Assembly (NCBI RefSeq): GCF_023078275.1
Contig: NC_062996.1
Span: 4,154,001-4,218,000, forward strand
Direction: 5' to 3'
Source of the DNA: Leguminivora glycinivorella
Taxonomy: Eukaryota > Arthropoda > Insecta > Lepidoptera > Tortricidae
Length of the DNA: 64,000 bases
The notes under the pieces are model-generated. The model saw only the letters and a program-made list of their open reading frames with translations, was not told where the DNA came from and did no database searches. This document shows positions 58,501 through 64,000 of the stretch, in pieces; the first letter of the stretch is position 1; each line of letters starts with the position of its first letter. Position numbers and translations under genes: made by a program.

Positions 58501-58599
58501 TTTTCAACGTTATAACAAACCTATTATTGACCGAAGCGAAGCGAGGCCTAAGTAACACCTAATGTATTATGAACATGACTGCAATACAATAAAGAATAA

Positions 58600-61500
58600 A
58601 GAATAAAGAATAAGTTAGGTTAGGGTTTTCTTGCGACCCTTATGAGCGGAAAAAGGAAAGACCGAATAAGTATCTAAACTAAGTCAGGTAAGGGTATTTT
58701 TTGTGACCCTTAAATATGTAGCCCAGGTCGCGGGCTAGCATCCACATGCTTACAAAAGAAAAATTGATAACAAAAGCAAAATTGGGGGCGGGGGCTAAGC
58801 CCCGGCATTAAAGAAAGATCTATGTAATATTTAAAATAAGTTGGGTAAGGGTTTTCTTGTGACCCTTACGAGCAAATAAAGGGGGGCTCGGGGGGCGAAG
58901 CCCCCCTGCAAAAAAAAGGATCAACAAAGTATGTAAAATAAGTTGGCCGGAGATTGCTCAAGACCGTGACGGATGGAGATCCATGGGGGAGGCCTTTGCC
59001 CAGCAGTGGGACACCATGTAGGCTATTAATATAGGGTTTTCTTGTGAACCTTAAGAGCAAAACTAAAGGGGGTTCGGGGGGCGAAGACCCCCGCATAAAA
59101 GAAAGATCAACGTAGTATTTAAAATAAATTGGGTTAGGGTTTTCTTGTGACCCTTAAGAGCAAAGAAAGGGGGGCTCGGGGGGCGAAGCCCCCGCATAAA
59201 AAAATGATCAATGTAATATTTAAAATAAGTTGGGTTAGGGTTTTCTTGTGACCCTTAAGAGGAAAGAAAGGGGGCCTCGGGGGGCAAAGCCCCCGGCATA
59301 AAAGGAAGATCAATGTAATTTTTAAAATAAGTTGGGCTAGGGTTTTCTTGTGACCCTTAAGAGCAAAAGTAAGGGGGGCTCGGGGGGCGAAGCCCCCGCA
59401 AAAAAAATGATCAACGTAGTATGTAAAATAAGTTGGGTTAGGGTTTTCTTGTGACCCTGAAGAACAAAACCAAGGGGGGTTCGGGGGGCGAAGCCCCCCG
59501 CAAAAATAAATATCAACGTAGTATTCATAATAAGTTTGGTTTAGGGTTTTCTTGTAACCCTCAAGAGTCAATAAACAAAAGGGGGGCTTGGGGGGCGAAG
59601 CCCCCCGCATAAAAGGAAGATCAACGTAATATTTAAAATAAGTTGGGTTAGGGTTTTCTTGTGACCCTTACGAGCAAATAAAGGGGGGCTCGGGGGGCGA
59701 AGCCCCCGCAAAAAAAGGATCAACGTAGTATGTAAAATAAGTTGGGTTAGGGTTTTCTTGTGACCCTGAAGAACAAAACTAAGGGGGGTTCGGGGGGCTA
59801 AGCCCCCGCAAAAAAAAATATCAACGTAGTATTCAAAATAAGTTGGTTTAGGGTTTTCTTGTGACCCTCAAGAGTAAATAAACAAAAGGGGGCTCGGGGG
59901 CGAAGCCCCCGCATAAAAGAAAGATCAACGTAGTATTTAAAATAAGTTGGGTTAGGGTTTTCTTGTGACCCTTAAGAGCAAAAGTAGGGGGGCTCGGGGG
60001 CGAAGCCCCCGCATAAAAGAAAGATCAACGTAATATTTAAAATAAGTTGGGTTAGGGTTTTCTTGTGACCCTGAAGAACAAAACTAAGGGGGGTTCGGGG
60101 GCTAAGCCCCGCAAAAAAAAATATCAACGTAGTATTCAAAATAAGTTGGTTTAGGGTTTTCTTGTGACCCTCAATAGTAAATAAACAAAAGGGGGCTCGG
60201 GGGGCGAAGCCCCCCGCATAAAAGAAAGATGAACGTAGTATTTAAAATAAGTTGGGTTAGGGTTTTCTTGTGACCCTTAAGTGCGGAAAAAGGAAAGACC
60301 GAATAAGTATCTAAACTAAGTCAGGTAAGGGTATTTTTTGTGACCCTTAAATATGTAGCCCAGGTCGCGGGCTAGCATCCACATGCTTACAAAAGAAAAA
60401 TTGATAACAAAAGCAAAATTGGGGGCGGGGGCTAAGCCCCGGCATTAAAGAAAGATCTATGTAATATTTAAAATAAGTTGGGTAAGGGTTTTCTTGTGAC
60501 CCTTACGAGCAAATAAAGGGGGCTCGGGGGCGAAGCCCCCTGCAAAAAAAAGGATCAACAAAGTATGTAAAATAAGTTGGCCGGAGATTGCTCAAGACCG
60601 TGACGGATGGAGATCCATGGGGAGGCCTTTGCCCAGCAGTGGGACACCATGTAGGCTATTAATATAGGGTTTTCTTGTGAACCTTAAGAGCAAAACTAAA
60701 GGGGGTTCGGGGGCGAAGACCCCGCATAAAAGAAAGATCAACGTAGTATTTAAAATAAATTGGGTTAGGGTTTTCTTGTGACCCTTAAGAGCAAAGAAAG
60801 GGGGCTCGGGGGCGAAGCCCCCGCATAAAAAAATGATCAATGTAATATTTAAAATAAGTTGGGTTAGGGTTTTCTTGTGACCCTTAAGAGGAAAGAAAGG
60901 GGCCTCGGGGGCAAAGCCCCCGGCATAAAAGGAAGATCAATGTAATTTTTAAAATAAGTTGGGCTAGGGTTTTCTTGTGACCCTTAAGAGCAAAAGTAAG
61001 GGGGGCTCGGGGGGCGAAGCCCCCGCAAAAAAAAAATGATCAACGTAGTATGTAAAATAAGTTGGGTTAGGGTTTTCTTGTGACCCTGAAGAACAAAACC
61101 AAGGGGGGTTCGGGGGCGAAGCCCCCGCAAAAATAAATATCAACGTAGTATTCATAATAAGTTTGGTTTAGGGTTTTCTTGTAACCCTCAAGAGTCAATA
61201 AACAAAAGGGGGCTTGGGGGGCGAAGCCCCCGCATAAAAGGAAGATCAACGTAATATTTAAAATAAGTTGGGTTAGGGTTTTCTTGTGACCCTTACGAGC
61301 AAATAAAGGGGGGCTCGTCAACGTAGTATGTAAAATAAGTTGGGTTAGGGTTTTCTTGTGACCCTGAAGAACAAAACTAAGGGGGGTTCGGGGGGCTAAG
61401 CCCCCGCAAAAAAAAATATCAACGTAGTATTCAAAATAAGTTGGTTTAGGGTTTTCTTGTGACCCTCAAGAGTAAATAAACAAAAGGGGGCTCGGGGGCG

Positions 61501-62215
61501 AAGCCCCCGCATAAAAGAAAGATCAACGTAGTATTTAAAATAAGTTGGGTTAGGGTTTTCTTGTGACCCTTAAGAGCAAAAGTAAGGGGGGCTCGGGGGG
61601 CGAAGCCCCCCGCATAAAAGAAAGATCAACGTAATATTTAAAATAAGTTGGGTTAGGGTTTTCTTGTGACCCTGAAGAACAAAACTAAGGGGGGTTCGGG
61701 GGGCTAAGCCCCCGCAAAAAAAAATATCAACGTAGTATTCAAAATAAGTTGGTTTAGGGTTTTCTTGTGACCCTCAATAGTAAATAAACAAAAGGGGGCT
61801 CGGGGGGCGAAGCCCCCCGCATAAAAGAAAGATGAACGTAGTATTTAAAATAAGTTGGGTTAGGGTTTTCTTGTGACCCTTAAGTGCAAAAGTAAGGGGG
61901 GCTCGGGGGGCGAAGCCCCCCGCATAAAAGAAAGATCAACGTAATATTTAAAATAAGTTGGGTTAGGGTTTTCTTGTGACCCTTAAGAGCAAAGAAAGGG
62001 GGGCTCGGGGGGCGAAGCCCCCCGCAATAAAAAGGATCATCGTAGTATGTAAAATAAGTTGGGTTAGGGTTTTCTTGTGACCCTTAAGAACAAAATTAAG
62101 GGGGGCTCGGGGGGCGAAGCCCCCCGCATAAAAGAAAGATCAATGTAATATTTAAAATAAGTTGGGTTAGGGCTTTCTTGTGACCCTTAAGAGCAAAAGT
62201 AAGGGGGGCAAAAGT
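58600..62215. repeat. Satellite, ~100-120-bp units, with higher-order duplication
   Basis: About 30 units of the form gttgggttagggttttcttg, tgaccctta(a)gagc, a G-run core gggg(c)tcgggggcgaagccccc, then gatcaacgtagtatttaaaa. The cores are self-complementary. A 1.64-kb block starting at 58646 repeats from 60283 to about 61880. Confidence 0.95.
58948..59030 (+). mobile_element. LINE tail captured in the satellite (copies at 58948 and 60577)
   Basis: Reads PEIAQDRDGWRSMGEAFAQQ then WDTM and stop, the same type of tail as at 3120-3178. It was copied with the higher-order block; the second copy has lost one G and is out of frame. Confidence 0.8.
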
Positions 62216-62652
62216 AAGGGCTTTATCAACGAAAAATTTCACGCCACGCCACTGCTAAGCACGTCGCGAAGGTCTACAGATCCCAGAGCCACTATCAGTC
62301 TTTTAGTTGCTTAGCAAACTGTCGCGTCCACGTTCCATATCCAGGTTCAACCCCACGCAAATATACTAGAGAGCGACTGAGAAAATTCAACCTTTTGTCT
62401 TTTTCCTACTCTGTAAGATGAAATCCTTAAGTTCTGTATTGCATTAATCTTCAAATTAGCGCAGCACTATGAAAAAAATTTTAAATGAATGACTTTATTG
62501 CGATAAACTTGGTACCTATACATCAGGTGGTATTAATTCTTATTAAGTAGCAATACTGTTAAGCCACAAATGGCTTGCGAAATTCGCCTACTTGAAATAA
62601 TATTTTTGTTTAAATTTTAAATATATTTCATTATTAACGACTAAAAAGTATA
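62216..62652. other. No gene recognised
   Basis: Unique-looking AT-rich sequence without long frames. Confidence 0.4.
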
Positions 62653-63090
62653 AAATAAATTTATAGTTTAAAAAACACTAGAAAAACACGCTTTTATAAA
62701 TGCACGTAAAAGCCAAAAATAAATTATGGATCGTTCAAGTTGTCTCTATTGCTGGGATGAAGAGTAAACTATGTGCTTTTAATTATAATATTTGATTGTA
62801 AAAGCGTGGGGCGCTGTAACAGGAAAAACTTTTTGTATAACTTATTTACTGAGAAATCAAGTTAAGCTATATTACGAGAAGCAGTTTACACAGATTGGCG
62901 CGCTAACTGGACTTGCAGCACGACTGCAGCGCCCCACGCTTTTACAATCAAATATTATAATTAAAAGCACATAGTTTACTCTTCATCCCAGCAATAGAGA
63001 CAACTTGAACGATCCATAATTTATTTTTGGCTTTTACGTGCATTTATAAAAGCGTGTTTTTCTAGTGTTTTTTAAACTATAAATTTATTT
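62653..63090. repeat. Perfect inverted repeat, 164-bp arms, 110-bp loop
   Basis: 62653-62816 and 62927-63090 are exact reverse complements by eye, with tips aaataaatttatagttt and inner ends gcgtggggcgctg. The loop 62817-62926 has no clear ORF. Confidence 0.93.
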
Positions 63091-63525
63091 ACGCACTAGT
63101 GCGAGAAGTGGTTCATTATATGCCAGGTCGAAACTTCGGAGGGCCATCTGTACTGAAAAACGTCGTACGATACACGTGCGAAAAGGAAATTCGTAACTCG
63201 TGTCGATTTAAAATACTCCTTTCGGTCGTGTTTTAATTTATCGCCACTCGTTTTGAACTTCCTTTTTTACGCACTTGTATCGTAATGTACTATTTCAGTA
63301 CAGATGGTGTTTTTTTACGCACTAGTGCGAGAGGTGGTTCATAATATGTCAGGTCGAAACTTCGGGGGGCCATCAGTACTGAAAAATCTGAAAAACGTAC
63401 GGTTCCTCGAAAAGGAAATTCGTAACTCGTGTCGATTTAAAACACTCCCTTCGGTCGTGTTTTAATTTATCGCCACTCATTTCGAACTTCCTGTTTTTCG
63501 CACTTGTATCTTAATGTAATATTTT
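63091..63525. repeat. Direct duplication, about 215-bp unit
   Basis: acgcactagtgcgag, ggtcgaaacttcgg, gaaaaggaaattcgtaactc and gtgttttaatttatcgccac occur in this order twice (63091 and about 63318). Confidence 0.88.
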
Positions 63526-63635
63526 ATCATAGACTGCGTCAAGTTAAGTCCGGCTGTAAGCTCAAGGATTATATTGAGACTAAGGTACGGCGGGGCAAAT
63601 CTCGACTGAGGAGCAATTGTAACTAATCCATTTTT

Positions 63636-64000
63636 AGGGTTCCGTAGTCAACTAGGAACCCTTATAGTTTCGCCATGTCTGTCTGTCCGTCCGTCCGTCC
63701 GTCCGTCCGTCTGTCCGCGGATAATCTCAGTGACCGTTAGCACTAGAAAGCTGAAATTTGGTTCCAATATGTATATCAATCACGCACCAAAGTGGTAAAA
63801 TAAAAAGTGAAAAAAAAAAATGTTATGTTAGGGTACCCCCCCTACATGTAAAGTGGGGACTGATTTTTTTTTTCATTCCAACCCCGACGTGTGATATATT
63901 TTGGATAGGTATTTAAAAATGAAAAAGGGTTTACTAAAATCGTTTTTTGATAATATTAATATTTTCGGAAATAATCGCTCCTAAAGGAAAAAAAGTGTCT
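63636..64000 (+). repeat. Dispersed repeat family L, copy 3 (cut by window end)
   Basis: Begins tttttagggttccgtagtca and continues past the end of the window; closest to the copy at 9998. Confidence 0.8.

Noticed and set aside
59134..61321. Several minus-strand frames with repeated FAPRAP / HKKTLTQL phrases
   Set aside because: They follow the satellite unit and break whenever a G run changes length; no start or conserved protein features.

Overview
This window is animal nuclear DNA, most likely from a moth or butterfly. Three things point there: ZAD/C2H2 zinc-finger coding exons separated by kilobase introns, several short TTAGG runs (the insect telomere motif), and dense insertion of repeats typical of Lepidoptera. 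These repeats are Helitrons beginning TC and ending CTAG, tRNA-headed SINEs, poly(A)- or TAAA-tailed LINE ends, hAT/TA/TAA-type MITEs, and repeats ending in the cggccaagtgcgagt type. There is no bacterial-style operon or CRISPR array. The annotation was read by eye and no alignment was run.

Layout. (1) 0.5-2.1 kb, + strand: a C2H2 finger array broken by about six frame changes (pseudogene, or a consensus-error hotspot). (2) 4.66-20.06 kb, + strand: a complete five-exon ZAD plus 15-finger protein gene. All splice phases agree and the joined CDS is 1797 nt (598 codons plus stop). Its introns hold nested transposons, several with intact target duplications. (3) 21.6-35.4 kb, - strand: two related coding modules of unknown family. 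Module A has exons at 35344-35400, 34188-34253, 33556-33669 and 31622-32191. Module B has exons at 29094-29156, 28005-28115, 26747-26856, 25279-25460, 23920-24103 and 21596-21731. B's phases close exactly to 786 nt including the stop. The last exon of A is an uninterrupted counterpart of several exons of B. In B, the downstream portions of the last three exons have been duplicated locally, the last two exon-4/exon-6 sets as tandem arrays of about 125 bp. (4) 36-57 kb: mostly transposons. There are two related Helitrons (38778-41698 and, inverted, 51524-53594) with internal ~450-bp tandem units and different hexanucleotide arrays. There is a 3.7-kb DNA transposon (44494-48217) with a LINE in it, and a roughly 735-bp-armed palindromic element (51151-55003). 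(5) 58.0-62.2 kb: tandem repeats, including a ~110-bp satellite with a 1.64-kb higher-order duplication. (6) 62.65-63.09 kb: a perfect 164-bp inverted repeat.

The only likely host genes are the ZAD zinc-finger gene (a probable nuclear DNA-binding regulator) and the A/B locus (function unknown). Nothing in the sequence shows a functional link between them. The most distinctive feature is the A/B locus with its repeated exon ends and a cysteine-rich tail.
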